Assembly (NCBI GenBank): GCA_041572275.1
Contig: JBFFSQ010000002.1
Location: forward strand, 3,260 to 67,259
From: JBFFSQ01 sp041572275
GTDB taxonomy: Bacteria; Pseudomonadota; Gammaproteobacteria; SZUA-229
Direction: 5' to 3'
Length of the DNA stretch: 64,000 nucleotides
Shown: positions 45,618-54,830 of the stretch, piece after piece
Layout: each line of letters opens with the position of its first letter
Position numbering within the stretch: the stretch's first letter is position 1
Position numbers and translations under genes: made by a program
Notes under the pieces: generated by a model
The model's database searches: none
Told to the model about the DNA's origin: nothing
The model's input: the letters and a program-made list of their open reading frames with translations, nothing else

Positions 45618-47293
45618 GCACCGATTACGATGTATGCGTTATTGGTAGCGGAGCCGGTGGTGGTCCGATCGCCCTGGAACTGTCGAAAGCCGGCCATTCG
45701 GTCATTGTTCTGGAAAAAGGCCCGTGGCTGACCGAAGAAGACTTTTACAAGGATGAACTGGCCTGTTGCCGACGGGAAGTCTATACCCCCAGGCTCAAGG
45801 ATGAACAACACGTGATCGAAGACATCACTGACCAGGGCCAATGGGTTGCTGAAGCGACTTTTGATTCCGGCTGGAATTTCTGGAATGGCAACACAGTGGG
45901 TGGCTCATCCAATTTCATGAGTGGCTATTTCTATCGACTGAAACCCAAAGACTTTCGCTTACTGTCTGAATTTGGCCCCATTGCCGGGGCGAATATTGCT
46001 GACTGGCCTATCAGCTATGAAGACCTCGAACCCTATTACACAAAAGTCGAGTCAACCGTCGGTGTATCAGGCCATGTTGTCGAGCATCCGTTCCTGGAAC
46101 CACGATCAACAAAAGATTTTCCGTATCCACCGACACAGGAGCACCCACTGGCTCGCTATATTGACCAGGCCTGTCAGCAACTGAATATACATGCACTACC
46201 GACACCTCGAGCCATACTATCACAGCCGAATATGGGCCGGCGTAGTTGTGAATACTCAGGTTATTGCGGCAGTTTTGGCTGCGCATCCGGCGCTAAAGGC
46301 AGTTCACGTGCAGCACTGCTTAACCATGCCATCAAAACGGGTAACTGCACCATAACAGCCAATGCCAAAGTATCTAGATTAATCAGTAATAAGAAAGGTA
46401 AAGTTATTGCCGCTGAATATTTCGATACCAAGGCACAGAAGCAAACGGTCACTGCCAAAATTTTTGTCGTCGCATGCCAGGCTATTGAAACCAGTCGTCT
46501 GTTGCTTTTATCAACCGGTCCAAAACATCCAAAGGGTCTCGGTAACAATCACAACCAGGTGGGCAAAAACTTGATTTTTTCAGGTGGAGGTTCAGGTACC
46601 GCCGACTTCAATTATGCCAACTTCAGCCAGTCCGCAGCCGATGAGCTAAAGACACTCGGCCCCTTCGTCAACCGGGGTATACAGGACTGGTATTTCATCA
46701 ACGATGATGCCATGGGTGGCGAACTCAAAGGTGGCACTATTGATTTTCTGATGCGACATCCGAACCCAATTGCTCGCGCCATGTCACACAAATGGGGTAA
46801 TGATGACAAACTGGTCTGGGGCAAAGAACTCAAGCACCAGATAAAATCCACATTTACCGAATCACAGTACCTGCGCTTTGAGGTCTTCAATGACTGGCTC
46901 CCCACAGACAACTGCTATGTCAGCCTTGATAAACAGGTAAAAGATAAATGGAATACGGCGGTAGCCAAAATTCGTATCGGCTATCATGAGCATGATCTCA
47001 AGGTTGGCCGTTATCTAACCAATAAGGCCGAAACCATTCTCCGACAAATGAAAGCGGACAATATACGCAGTAGCGTCAGTGGCTCACCACCTCAAAATCT
47101 GGTCGCTGGTGGCTGTCGTTTTGGAAATGACCCGAAAACCTCAGTATTAAATGCAGACTGCCGGGCGCACGATGTTGAGAATCTTTATGTCACCGATGGC
47201 AGCTTCATGCCAACCGGTGGCAGTGTGCCTTACACCTGGACTATCTATGCCAATTCATTCAGGGTGGCTGATATCATCAAGAAGTATATCTAA
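45614..47293 (+). CDS. GMC-family flavoprotein dehydrogenase
   Basis: A 559-residue FAD enzyme. The dinucleotide-binding motif is VIGSGAGGGPIALELSKAG (about residues 9-27), followed by VLEKG. The GMC_oxred_C end has NLYVTDGSFMPTGGSVPYTW with the active-site His-Asn area shifted as in gluconate/sorbitol dehydrogenase large subunits. A CEYSGYCGSFGC segment is cysteine-rich and could bind a metal or form disulfides. It has no signal peptide, so export with the Tat-tagged small subunit encoded just upstream is likely (starts overlap as ATGA). The substrate is probably an alcohol, aldose or sugar acid. A cytochrome c subunit is not nearby. Confidence 0.9.
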   Translation: MSTDYDVCVIGSGAGGGPIALELSKAGHSVIVLEKGPWLTEEDFYKDELACCRREVYTPRLKDEQHVIEDITDQGQWVAEATFDSGWNFWNGNTVGGSSNFMSGYFYRLKPKDFRLLSEFGPIAGANIADWPISYEDLEPYYTKVESTVGVSGHVVEHPFLEPRSTKDFPYPPTQEHPLARYIDQACQQLNIHALPTPRAILSQPNMGRRSCEYSGYCGSFGCASGAKGSSRAALLNHAIKTGNCTITANAKVSRLISNKKGKVIAAEYFDTKAQKQTVTAKIFVVACQAIETSRLLLLSTGPKHPKGLGNNHNQVGKNLIFSGGGSGTADFNYANFSQSAADELKTLGPFVNRGIQDWYFINDDAMGGELKGGTIDFLMRHPNPIARAMSHKWGNDDKLVWGKELKHQIKSTFTESQYLRFEVFNDWLPTDNCYVSLDKQVKDKWNTAVAKIRIGYHEHDLKVGRYLTNKAETILRQMKADNIRSSVSGSPPQNLVAGGCRFGNDPKTSVLNADCRAHDVENLYVTDGSFMPTGGSVPYTWTIYANSFRVADIIKKYI

Positions 47294-47363
47294 TAGCCGG
47301 TCAACCGATAATGTATGGATGAACCCTCAGCATCAGTTAACTGTCAGCTTCAATACAATTACT

Positions 47364-48392
47364 TTACGGCCTTAAATCAGTCAGATGTTGTTCGATTTCA
47401 TTTTCGTGCAACTTCATATAGTCATCATGGTTAAACATGATCAAACCACCAGCCAGCTCATACCAGGTAAAACCACTGCTCCACAATGGCACCTCGACAG
47501 TTCCCTGGGTTTTGCGCGGAAACACATAGACAACGCCTGCATAATACAAAATATTGTAGGGCTGCTGCTGACTATGTAGAGAGTCAATATACTGCCAGGC
47601 CGAGTCAGCTGTATCAAAGGCATGACAGGCTGCTGGATAGTCTCGGCTACCGCCATTATGACGCCAGTCCTGGTGACTGACCGGTAAACCTTGCTCATCA
47701 ACAAACATCTGAAAATGCAGGTGATTAACTGAGGCGTAGGCACCGTAACTGTTATACCCAAAACCGGTGCCTGTTATGGTTTCATTGAGTTTACGGGTCA
47801 GTTCAAAAATATACTGGTGATCAGCTTGTTCAAGATATTGAGGTTTGCCATCAACTTTATCCAGCACCAGTAAACCATGCAGGTCCGCAAACGGGTATTT
47901 ATTGTAGAACAGGTCGACTTCTCGCCCCATCAAATCACCTTGCCAGAAACACTCTTTGGCCATGAAACGCTTATTAAAGTTAAAACGGTCTTCATCATAA
48001 GGGGTATAGACCCCTTCATGGACATACTGGGTGATGCGCCGAGGCCGGAACGAACGCAGGTGATTAAACTGTAACTGCCATATTCCCTCGCTCCTGAGTT
48101 TACTAGGGCTCACAGCATCAAAACCAATGGCATGCAACTTCAGAAATACCAGCAAATCTTCATCGACCACATCGACATTTCGACCACTGGCAAATGCGTG
48201 TCGATAGTTCTCATAGAGCGCCTGATACTGCTTTTCAAGCATCTCTTTCATATCATCAAAAAGGCCATTATGACTTGTGGCATTGGCACATGCCAAAATG
48301 AACGGACCCAGATCGCTTTTCTCGGCCAGGTTGTGCAAGCCTTTATTAAATTCATTTCTAAAATGCTGGGTCGAGGAAAACGGCGATGTCAT
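47364..48392 (-). CDS. HIT-superfamily nucleotidyltransferase/phosphorylase-like protein
   Basis: A 342-residue cytosolic protein related to the HIT superfamily. The catalytic triad motif appears as ASVNHLHFQMF (H-x-H-x), close to the NHLHLH segment of GDP-glucose/GDP-L-galactose phosphorylases (VTC2/GDPGP1 type) and the ATP adenylyltransferase branch. PFADLHGLLVLDK and YNILYYAGVVYVFPRK support the fold. Likely chemistry is transfer of a nucleotidyl group through a covalent His intermediate, with phosphate as acceptor; the substrate is unknown. It converges with the GMC gene. Confidence 0.72.
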   Translation of the reverse strand: MTSPFSSTQHFRNEFNKGLHNLAEKSDLGPFILACANATSHNGLFDDMKEMLEKQYQALYENYRHAFASGRNVDVVDEDLLVFLKLHAIGFDAVSPSKLRSEGIWQLQFNHLRSFRPRRITQYVHEGVYTPYDEDRFNFNKRFMAKECFWQGDLMGREVDLFYNKYPFADLHGLLVLDKVDGKPQYLEQADHQYIFELTRKLNETITGTGFGYNSYGAYASVNHLHFQMFVDEQGLPVSHQDWRHNGGSRDYPAACHAFDTADSAWQYIDSLHSQQQPYNILYYAGVVYVFPRKTQGTVEVPLWSSGFTWYELAGGLIMFNHDDYMKLHENEIEQHLTDLRP

Positions 48393-48441
48393 ATATATCC
48401 GGTCAACACAAAAACGAAAAGTCTACCAGAAAGGAACACAA

Positions 48442-48846
48442 TCAGTCCTGTACTTTCTTACAGTCGATGAGTTGCTCCCGTATTAGACCAAAGAAATTAT
48501 GTGCCCCTGAAAAGAACCAGCCCAGCTGGGTCGAACAGGATTTACAGTGCGCAAAACGCCATTGACAGTTATGGAACCAGCTATCTTTAGCAGTCGCTAA
48601 ACCCGTTTTATGACAGCCCTGTGCTTCTGCAAAACAGACAAAACTGAATTCATGCTGATCCGGATTGATTTTAATAAATTGATGCTGACCGTTGATGTGT
48701 ATACTGAAATAATCATCAGTAATAAATGCATTACACACGGCGCAACAATAGCGTAATCGGGGAGCCTTATCCGTTGTTTCAGATTCAGTTTGATGTTCGC
48801 TAATCGATTCAATCGCAATCTGGAAAAATTCAGCTGTGATCTCCAT
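48442..48846 (-). CDS. stand-alone CULT-domain (cereblon-type) protein
   Basis: A 134-residue protein that is almost entirely a CULT domain, the thalidomide-binding fold of human cereblon. The zinc ligands are Cys35/Cys38 (CAVC) and Cys101/Cys104 (CKSC). The aromatic pocket has Trp90 and Trp96 in SWFHNCQW, then Trp110 and Phe112 in LGWFF, in the same order and spacing as human Trp380, Trp386, Trp400 and Phe402. The ending HNFFGLIREQL also matches. Bacterial CULT proteins of similar size are known to bind cyclic imides and uracil-like ligands; their biological role is unclear. Met1 to about residue 30 is a short polar extension. It follows the HIT-like gene's start by 50 bases, on the same strand. 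Confidence 0.88.
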   Translation of the reverse strand: MEITAEFFQIAIESISEHQTESETTDKAPRLRYCCAVCNAFITDDYFSIHINGQHQFIKINPDQHEFSFVCFAEAQGCHKTGLATAKDSWFHNCQWRFAHCKSCSTQLGWFFSGAHNFFGLIREQLIDCKKVQD

Positions 48847-48891
48847 CTCTATTTTCTACTCCGCTGTAGCCAGAATGAAGCTGCAGGCTGA

Positions 48892-49131
48892 TTAATCCAG
48901 CCAATCATCCAGATAATACAGACGTTGGCCTTCCGAGGACTTTGAAGGCCCAATGACTTTGGCTGCATATAATTTACGGACAGGGTCTGCCTGTTCCAGC
49001 GCATCATGCTGGGTTTCAACAATCGTGACACAGGTTTCAGCGAAACGCCCACGTGAACGCTTAGGTGCGTAAACGATGGCAAAATGCACCTGTACTACTT
49101 TCGATTCATTATCGACGGTTATACCTTTCAT
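48892..49131 (-). CDS. small hypothetical protein
   Basis: A 79-residue soluble protein, beginning MKGITVDNESKVVQVHF. It looks like a compact alpha/beta domain (QVHFAIVYAP, CVTIVETQHDALEQ, AAKVIGPSKSSEGQRLYYLDD). I do not recognise the family. The composition is that of a real protein. An AGGA sequence lies rather far upstream. It is on the same strand between tas and the CULT gene and probably cotranscribed with them. Confidence 0.55.
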   Translation of the reverse strand: MKGITVDNESKVVQVHFAIVYAPKRSRGRFAETCVTIVETQHDALEQADPVRKLYAAKVIGPSKSSEGQRLYYLDDWLD

Positions 49132-49182
49132 ATTTTAACTTTTTATATTCCTGAATCACGTATCAATTCAATGACCACACTG

Positions 49183-50229
49183 TTAGGGGCTCGGATTAGA
49201 GAACTGCTTATGTATCGCCTCAATACCTTCTAACACCTGCTCCGATAATACAAGCTCGGCACTGGCAATATTGCTCTCCAGCTGTGCCAGACTTGTCGCA
49301 CCGATGATATTGGATGTCAGGAACTCACGACTGTTAACATAGGCCAGAGCCATCTGTGCCGGATCCAGCGTATGTTGACGAGCCAGATCCACATAGGCCT
49401 GAGTAGCCTGGATGGCCTGCTCATTACTGTAACGATTATAATCAGGATACAGTGTCAGCCGAGCCCCCTGCGGCTGTGCCCCCTGCAGATATTTACCGGA
49501 GAGCACACCAAAACCCAGGGGTGAATAAGCCAACAGTCCGACCGATTCACGTATTGCCACTTCAGCTAAACCCACCTCAAAACTTCGATTCAGTAACGAG
49601 TAGGGATTTTGCACGCTCATTACCCGGGGTAGCCCCAGTTTGTCTGCATAATGCAGGAAGCTCATAACACCCCATGGGGTTTCATTCGACAAACCGATAT
49701 AACGCACTTTACCTGACTGTACCAGGTCGCCTAGAACGGCCAGGGTTTCTTCAATGGCTACAGGCTGATCATCGTGAACATGGGTATAACCTAAATCACC
49801 GAAGAAATTGGTTTTACGATCAGGCCAGTGCAACTGATACAGATCCACATAATCAGTCTGCAAGCGTTGCAGGCTCCCGTTAATCGCGGCTTCAATATTT
49901 TTACGATCAAGGCGACGGGTCTTTTCATCACGAATATGAGGCAACCACTGGTCTGATGGACCGGCAACCTTGGTTGCCAGAATCACATCCTGACGCTTGC
50001 CGGTTTTAGCCAGCCAGTTACCAATATAGGTTTCAGTTAAACCATAGGTTTCTGCTTTGGGGGGAATCGCATAAAGCTCGGCGGTGTCAATAAAATTCAC
50101 GCCTTGTGCTAGTGCATAATCCAGCTGCTGATGGGCTTCAGCCTCACTATTCTGCTCACCAAATGTCATCGTGCCCAGACAGATGACACTGACATCGATA
50201 TCGGTCTGCCCCAATTTGTTATATTTCAT
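49183..50229 (-). CDS. tas: NADP-dependent aldo-keto reductase (Tas type)
   Basis: A 348-residue cytosolic AKR barrel. The sequence MKYNKLGQTDIDVSVICLG is the usual start. Catalytic residues are Asp and Tyr in FIDTAELY, Lys in ILATKVAG, and His in LYQLHWPD. The C-terminal NADP site includes GATSLAQLE. E. coli Tas rescues a tyrosine auxotroph under starvation, but its true substrate is unknown. GGAAG lies upstream of the ATG. It is probably the first gene of a minus-strand run with the small protein and the CULT gene. Confidence 0.93.
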   Translation of the reverse strand: MKYNKLGQTDIDVSVICLGTMTFGEQNSEAEAHQQLDYALAQGVNFIDTAELYAIPPKAETYGLTETYIGNWLAKTGKRQDVILATKVAGPSDQWLPHIRDEKTRRLDRKNIEAAINGSLQRLQTDYVDLYQLHWPDRKTNFFGDLGYTHVHDDQPVAIEETLAVLGDLVQSGKVRYIGLSNETPWGVMSFLHYADKLGLPRVMSVQNPYSLLNRSFEVGLAEVAIRESVGLLAYSPLGFGVLSGKYLQGAQPQGARLTLYPDYNRYSNEQAIQATQAYVDLARQHTLDPAQMALAYVNSREFLTSNIIGATSLAQLESNIASAELVLSEQVLEGIEAIHKQFSNPSP

Positions 50230-50299
50230 ATCATAATGGCTTCCATGTTGAGACAGAAACCATTATGAACTCACCAAAAAATTACTCAAGAGCTGATAA

Positions 50300-50935
50300 T
50301 TAATGATGCTGTAACTGTCCGCTATAAGCTGCCATCAGGGAAACAAACAGTGCAACAGTGATAAGCACTGATAACCACAACAGGGGCCCAAGCATCACCC
50401 CATCGAACTGCATCAGCACAGTTATTATAAGCAGTGCCATGAACAATGAGTTGAGTAGCCACTTCACCGCATGAAGCAGAGGCGTTTTCATACCCATGCC
50501 CCAGAGGAAAATCCAGCGAATAGTCCTTAATGTTGTCAGCCATGCCAGCGCCAGCAGAATCAGACCTCCAGGTAACCAGATACCCCCTTTCACCATACCC
50601 AGTTCGAGCAGTAAAAGCGCTATAAAAGCCAGGTTATGACTCAAGCCAAATACTGAATAATCAGTGACAGAGGTACGATACCAGCGCGGGAACATTTCCA
50701 GTATAAGACCCAGGGCCACCCAGCCCAGCATCCCGAACACCAGCACAACAGCTGGCACATACACGGAGGCAGAGACACTGCTCAATAAGCCTGCTATAGA
50801 TAACAGCAGCAGTACCAGACCGTGAAATAGTGCGCCGAAACTGTAGAGACGAAAGGGTGAGCACGCAATAAACCACCAGGCGCGTGAAACGACGCCCCGA
50901 TTAATCGGGTCTTTATGGCCAATGGCTAAACACAT
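50300..50935 (-). CDS. polytopic membrane protein, possibly NnrS-related
   Basis: A 211-residue inner-membrane protein with about six hydrophobic helices (LVLLLLSIAGLL, VPAVVLVFGMLGWVALGLILEM, FIALLLLELGM, LPGGLILLALAWLTTL and others). ACSPFRLYSFGALFHGLVLLL and the FPRWY...H segment recall the NnrS family of haem/copper membrane proteins linked to NO, but the protein is only about half the usual length. There is no NO gene nearby. I therefore leave it as an NnrS-like membrane protein of low certainty. Confidence 0.45.
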   Translation of the reverse strand: MCLAIGHKDPINRGVVSRAWWFIACSPFRLYSFGALFHGLVLLLLSIAGLLSSVSASVYVPAVVLVFGMLGWVALGLILEMFPRWYRTSVTDYSVFGLSHNLAFIALLLLELGMVKGGIWLPGGLILLALAWLTTLRTIRWIFLWGMGMKTPLLHAVKWLLNSLFMALLIITVLMQFDGVMLGPLLWLSVLITVALFVSLMAAYSGQLQHH

Positions 50936-51122
50936 AGTTATTTATTATCTCGTTCTCTCAGGCCCCGGCATTGAGCTTGCACAAGAAACTGACGTTTTAC
51001 CAGGATAGCTTGTTATCACAAAGCCACCAACCTGATATTGACTGACTCATTTAAGGAGAAAAATATTCAGATCTGATAAAATCCCATTTCCCATAGTTAC
51101 CCCGACTTGAACCATCCGTCGT

Positions 51123-52628
51123 ATGCCCGACATTGTCCTTTCTACACTCAATGCCCGTTATATCCACTCATCGTTGGGTTTACGTTATTTAATGGCCAAT
51201 CTGGGCGAGCTCGAAGAACGAGCACAGATCATTGAATACAACATCAATGCCCGCCCCATCGACATTGCTGAAGACCTGCTGAGTCAGCATCCTCGCATCA
51301 TTGGCTTTGGTGTCTATATCTGGAACCAGGAACAGACTACTCAGGTCATCCAGCTCATCAAACGAATCAGGCCGGAAATTATTATTATTCTCGGTGGCCC
51401 AGAGGTGAGCTATGAATATGAAGATCAACCTGTAGTCCAGGCTGCCGATTATCTGATCACAGGTCAGGCAGATCTGGCCTTTGCCGAGACTTGTAACCAA
51501 CTGCTCAAAGACAAAAAGCCCATCAACAAGGTTATCCACTCACTACCCGTTGATATACAGGACATTCGTTTTCCCTATGCTTATTATACGGACGAAGACA
51601 TCAGTAACCGGATCATTTATGTTGAAGCCTCTCGTGGCTGTCCTTTTAAATGTGAATTCTGTCTATCAGCGCTGGATAAAACGGTGTACCCCTTCGACCT
51701 GGATGCCTTTCTGACACAAATGCAAACACTGTATACACGCGGTGTCCGGCACTTTAAATTTGTTGATCGCACCTTCAACCTGAAGGTGGATAGCAGTATC
51801 CGCATCATGGAGTTCTTTCTCGATAAACAGGATGATGACCTGTTCCTGCATTTTGAACTCATTCCTGACCATTTACCGGAACGCCTGAAATCAGTCATTG
51901 CCCGATTTCCAGAACACAGCTTACAGTTTGAGATTGGTATTCAAACCCTTAACCCTGATGTGCAACAGGATATCAGCCGTAAACAGAATACCGAGAAGTC
52001 ACGCGCTAACCTTTACTGGATTCGCAACCACAGTCATGCCCATATCCATGCTGATCTCATTATTGGCTTACCCGGTGAAAATCTACAAAGTTTTGCTCGT
52101 GGCTTTAATGAATTAATGTCCATGAACCCCCATGAAATACAGGTGGGTATACTCAAACGCCTGCGTGGTAGCCCAATTATTCGCCATAGCCAGACTTTTG
52201 ATATGCGCTATACGCCCTACCCACCCTACAACATCCTGAGTAACCGAGATATTGATTTTGAAACCATGCAGCGACTGAGTCGGTTTGCTCGCTACTGGGA
52301 TATCATTATTAATTCAGGGCGATTTAAAAATAGTAGAGACTTACTGTTAGGTGAAACACCCTTTGAAAACTTTTTAAAACTCAGCGACTGGATCTACGCC
52401 GAAACACGACAGACTCATAAATTTTCACTACCGCGTATTTTTCAATTGCTGTACACCGCCATGAATGAGCTGTTCATACTCGATAGCGTAGATATTGAAC
52501 AACAGTTGCTTAAAGATTTTAAAGCCTCAGGTATCAAGGGCATGGCCAAATTTTTGCCAACATACACACAGGACAGGGAACGCCGGCAGGCACAGGCAAG
52601 CCTTAGGCAAAAACGTCATATACATTGA
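51123..52628 (+). CDS. B12-binding domain radical SAM protein
   Basis: A 501-residue cytosolic enzyme. The N-terminal cobalamin-binding domain (about residues 1-135) has IVLSTLNARYIHSSLGLRYL and IILGGPEVSYEYE. The radical SAM core carries CPFKCEFC (CX3CX2C), binding the [4Fe-4S] cluster and SAM, with VEASRGCPFKCEFCLSALD. DLIIGLPGENLQSFARGF and MRYTPYPPYNIL follow, and the C-terminus has a DUF4080 domain (CxCxC-free). This is the BchE/YhcC-like DUF4080 family, whose reaction is unknown; methylthiolation or ring modification is possible. The ribosome site is weak. It seems monocistronic. Confidence 0.88.
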   Translation: MPDIVLSTLNARYIHSSLGLRYLMANLGELEERAQIIEYNINARPIDIAEDLLSQHPRIIGFGVYIWNQEQTTQVIQLIKRIRPEIIIILGGPEVSYEYEDQPVVQAADYLITGQADLAFAETCNQLLKDKKPINKVIHSLPVDIQDIRFPYAYYTDEDISNRIIYVEASRGCPFKCEFCLSALDKTVYPFDLDAFLTQMQTLYTRGVRHFKFVDRTFNLKVDSSIRIMEFFLDKQDDDLFLHFELIPDHLPERLKSVIARFPEHSLQFEIGIQTLNPDVQQDISRKQNTEKSRANLYWIRNHSHAHIHADLIIGLPGENLQSFARGFNELMSMNPHEIQVGILKRLRGSPIIRHSQTFDMRYTPYPPYNILSNRDIDFETMQRLSRFARYWDIIINSGRFKNSRDLLLGETPFENFLKLSDWIYAETRQTHKFSLPRIFQLLYTAMNELFILDSVDIEQQLLKDFKASGIKGMAKFLPTYTQDRERRQAQASLRQKRHIH

Positions 52629-52659
52629 CGAATGGCTGCAGATTGGCAGTCAGTGAATT

Positions 52660-52989
52660 TTAAAAATCAATCGGCATATAGAAAAACACAAAACGTCCAT
52701 TCTCGTAATCAATTTTTAATGTAGCGCCGTGATATAAACCATAATCAACATAACCGGGCACCGCACTGTTCTGATGGCATTCACTGGCATGTTGTGGTGA
52801 TTCGAAATCGCGATCGCGGTCATACCAGGACAATAGCATGAACTCACCCAGACGTTGATCGGCTTCACGATCTGCCATTTTCATGGCCTGTAAATAATCC
52901 TGAATAGGTTGCTCTGGTGTAATTTCGACAATAGTTACACTGGAATAATCGGGCGGTTGTGGTATCGAACAGGTTGGAGGATTAACCAT
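52660..52989 (-). CDS. small conserved protein, possibly AF1514/DUF5619-like
   Basis: A 109-residue soluble protein. QDYLQAMKMADREADQRLGEFM, followed by SWYDRDRDFESPQHASECH, then VPGYVDYGLYHGATLKIDYENGR resembles an uncharacterised family I associate with AF1514 (DUF5619). The W-Y-D-R-D-R-D-F-E-S-P core is unusually conserved-looking. Function is unknown. It lies two bases after the membrane protein gene on the same strand, so the three genes from 54661 to 52660 form one operon. Confidence 0.55.
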   Translation of the reverse strand: MVNPPTCSIPQPPDYSSVTIVEITPEQPIQDYLQAMKMADREADQRLGEFMLLSWYDRDRDFESPQHASECHQNSAVPGYVDYGLYHGATLKIDYENGRFVFFYMPIDF

Positions 52990-52991
52990 AA

Positions 52992-53840
52992 TTAAGGCTT
53001 CGCTAGTTGCTTGATCAGTTTAATGGACAACCATAAAAATAATAACGGAAACAGAATCGTCTGCACAACGAATACCACGATCATATTCAAGGCATCTTCA
53101 CTGAGCTGTGCAGCAGTCTGTTTTAAACCATCCAGCTGACGTTGAAAATCAACAGCATTGGTTGCCGATTCATATATATTTTGGACTTTTTCAACGAAAG
53201 ACAGTTCCTGCTCAGCATCAACTGGGGAAATGACCGTATTTTGCTGATTCATGGAATCGGTGGTTTGCTCCAGTTTCAGGCGTGACTCTTCGTACTGTGG
53301 TTGTAAAAATACTAAATAGATTCCCTCATTAACAATGGCAATCACCGGAATCATAAAACGAATGACGACCAGCACCATTGCCACACGTAACCACATTGAT
53401 TTTCGAATGCTGACCTGGCTCGGTTGTCGCCACATCGTGTATACGGCTACGAACAGAAATAATGAAACCAAAATGCTAAACCAATACCAGGAAGTAATCT
53501 GAATAAGAATTCGTTGGACACCAAGTGAAGCACTACTCGCCAATACCACCCAGGAGAAGCGCTCGATCAGGTCATTGATCGGATCCAGAATCTGCCCAGG
53601 GGTAAAGGTCAAACCAACACCCACAGGCTCAACAGCAACCTCAGTACCCTGTGCTACTGAGATTACTCCATTTAAACCACGGGCAATCCCATAAGCGACC
53701 AGCGCGCGTTTAAGTCCCTGCTCGGTATAATTTTCCCCGATATTATCCAACCAATGTAGCTGCGCTGCTAGTACCAATAGCAATGCAAACAGACTCAGCA
53801 GAATTTTGGGATAAATGGATACTCTCATACCAGGTTCCAT
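52992..53840 (-). CDS. polytopic membrane protein of unknown function
   Basis: A 282-residue inner-membrane protein with about four or five helices: near residue 10-25, 95-115 (WVVLASSASLGVQ), 120-140 (SWYWFSILVSLFLFVAVY), 155-180 and 250-275. A coiled, partly acidic loop (about 195-245) lies between the last two. A second ATG at 53828 has GGAACC upstream and may be the true start. No family is recognised. It is cotranscribed with the methyltransferase upstream, two bases away. Confidence 0.6.
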   Translation of the reverse strand: MEPGMRVSIYPKILLSLFALLLVLAAQLHWLDNIGENYTEQGLKRALVAYGIARGLNGVISVAQGTEVAVEPVGVGLTFTPGQILDPINDLIERFSWVVLASSASLGVQRILIQITSWYWFSILVSLFLFVAVYTMWRQPSQVSIRKSMWLRVAMVLVVIRFMIPVIAIVNEGIYLVFLQPQYEESRLKLEQTTDSMNQQNTVISPVDAEQELSFVEKVQNIYESATNAVDFQRQLDGLKQTAAQLSEDALNMIVVFVVQTILFPLLFLWLSIKLIKQLAKP

Positions 53841-53842
53841 AA

Positions 53843-54661
53843 TCAGGTTTTTTGTCCAATGGCGATGATGACATGAGTATCCATTCTGATTTGACCACCA
53901 TCCAGCAATTCATCAACTTCTGCCAGATGTTGCTCACGAAACTGTTCCTGTTGCTCAGGTGTAAGCTGATTCAACAAACCACGATAACCAGCGTTCCACA
54001 CAACATCCCACCAGTTCTGTGCAGAAGCAATCTCATAGCTCAGTGGTTCATGATAAAAACGAATGTTATCGATACCAGCAGCATTGAAAACATCCCGAAT
54101 ATTTGTTTCTAAAGCGAGTCGCTTCCATGACAAGTCGGGAACTTCCATACCAAATGAGGCATAACGTTCGAGGAACAGACTGGAAAATGGATCAAATGCC
54201 TGATCCGTAAAGCTGGAAATTGCAATACGGCCACCAGACTTAACCGTATCAGCAATATTTTTCATGCCCGACATCATATCAGTCAAAAAGAACAGACCAA
54301 AGCTACTGGTTGCTACATCAAAGCTTTGAGCTGGCAAAACTAGATGATCCAGATCCATATGAATAAACCGGGTATTGGTGAGACCATACTGATCGGCCTT
54401 GTCACTGGCCTGAGATAACATCCCGGAAGACAAATCAATCCCAGTCACCTGCCCGTATGGCATTTTACTGGCTGCTTTCAATGCGACCATTCCAGTTCCA
54501 GTACAGACATCCAGCAATTTAAGGTCTTCCGCCAGATCCAGATATTTGATCATTAAATTTGCGGTATCAGGAAAAAAAGCCAGTGACGGGTGGTCATAAC
54601 CTGAGGCGACTGTATCAAACGCGTTTTCAATAATCTGTTTGTAGTGATGTTGTTCGTCCAT
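53843..54661 (-). CDS. class I SAM-dependent methyltransferase
   Basis: A 272-residue cytosolic enzyme. Motif I is LLDVCTGTGMVALKAA (about residues 44-59), then VTGIDLSSGMLSQA and DVATSSFGLFFLTDM, as in Methyltransf_11/UbiE-type enzymes. The C-terminal part SYEIASAQNWWDVVWNAGYRG is common in a subfamily of small-molecule methyltransferases. The substrate is unknown. It is the first gene of a three-gene minus-strand operon with a membrane protein and a small conserved protein. Confidence 0.82.
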   Translation of the reverse strand: MDEQHHYKQIIENAFDTVASGYDHPSLAFFPDTANLMIKYLDLAEDLKLLDVCTGTGMVALKAASKMPYGQVTGIDLSSGMLSQASDKADQYGLTNTRFIHMDLDHLVLPAQSFDVATSSFGLFFLTDMMSGMKNIADTVKSGGRIAISSFTDQAFDPFSSLFLERYASFGMEVPDLSWKRLALETNIRDVFNAAGIDNIRFYHEPLSYEIASAQNWWDVVWNAGYRGLLNQLTPEQQEQFREQHLAEVDELLDGGQIRMDTHVIIAIGQKT

Positions 54662-54830
54662 CGAGTGTCCTTGTTCATTTATAAAATAAGTTGGTCATTC
54701 AAATCCATGAGAGAATCATAAACGTAGATCAAGACAATGTCAGTGAAAAATATAACATAATTAATATTAGAAAATATCAATAACAAGGAAGACAGAAATC
54801 ATATTTCTGGCAGGACAACATGACATCTGT

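Noticed and set aside
48849..49082. A 77-codon minus-strand frame overlapping the 79-residue gene
   Set aside because: The overlapping frame at 48892-49131 has better protein-like composition; both cannot be real with such overlap.
50300..50935. Firm NnrS assignment of the membrane protein
   Set aside because: Only a short segment resembles NnrS, the length is about half, and no nitric-oxide genes are nearby; reported only as a weak possibility.
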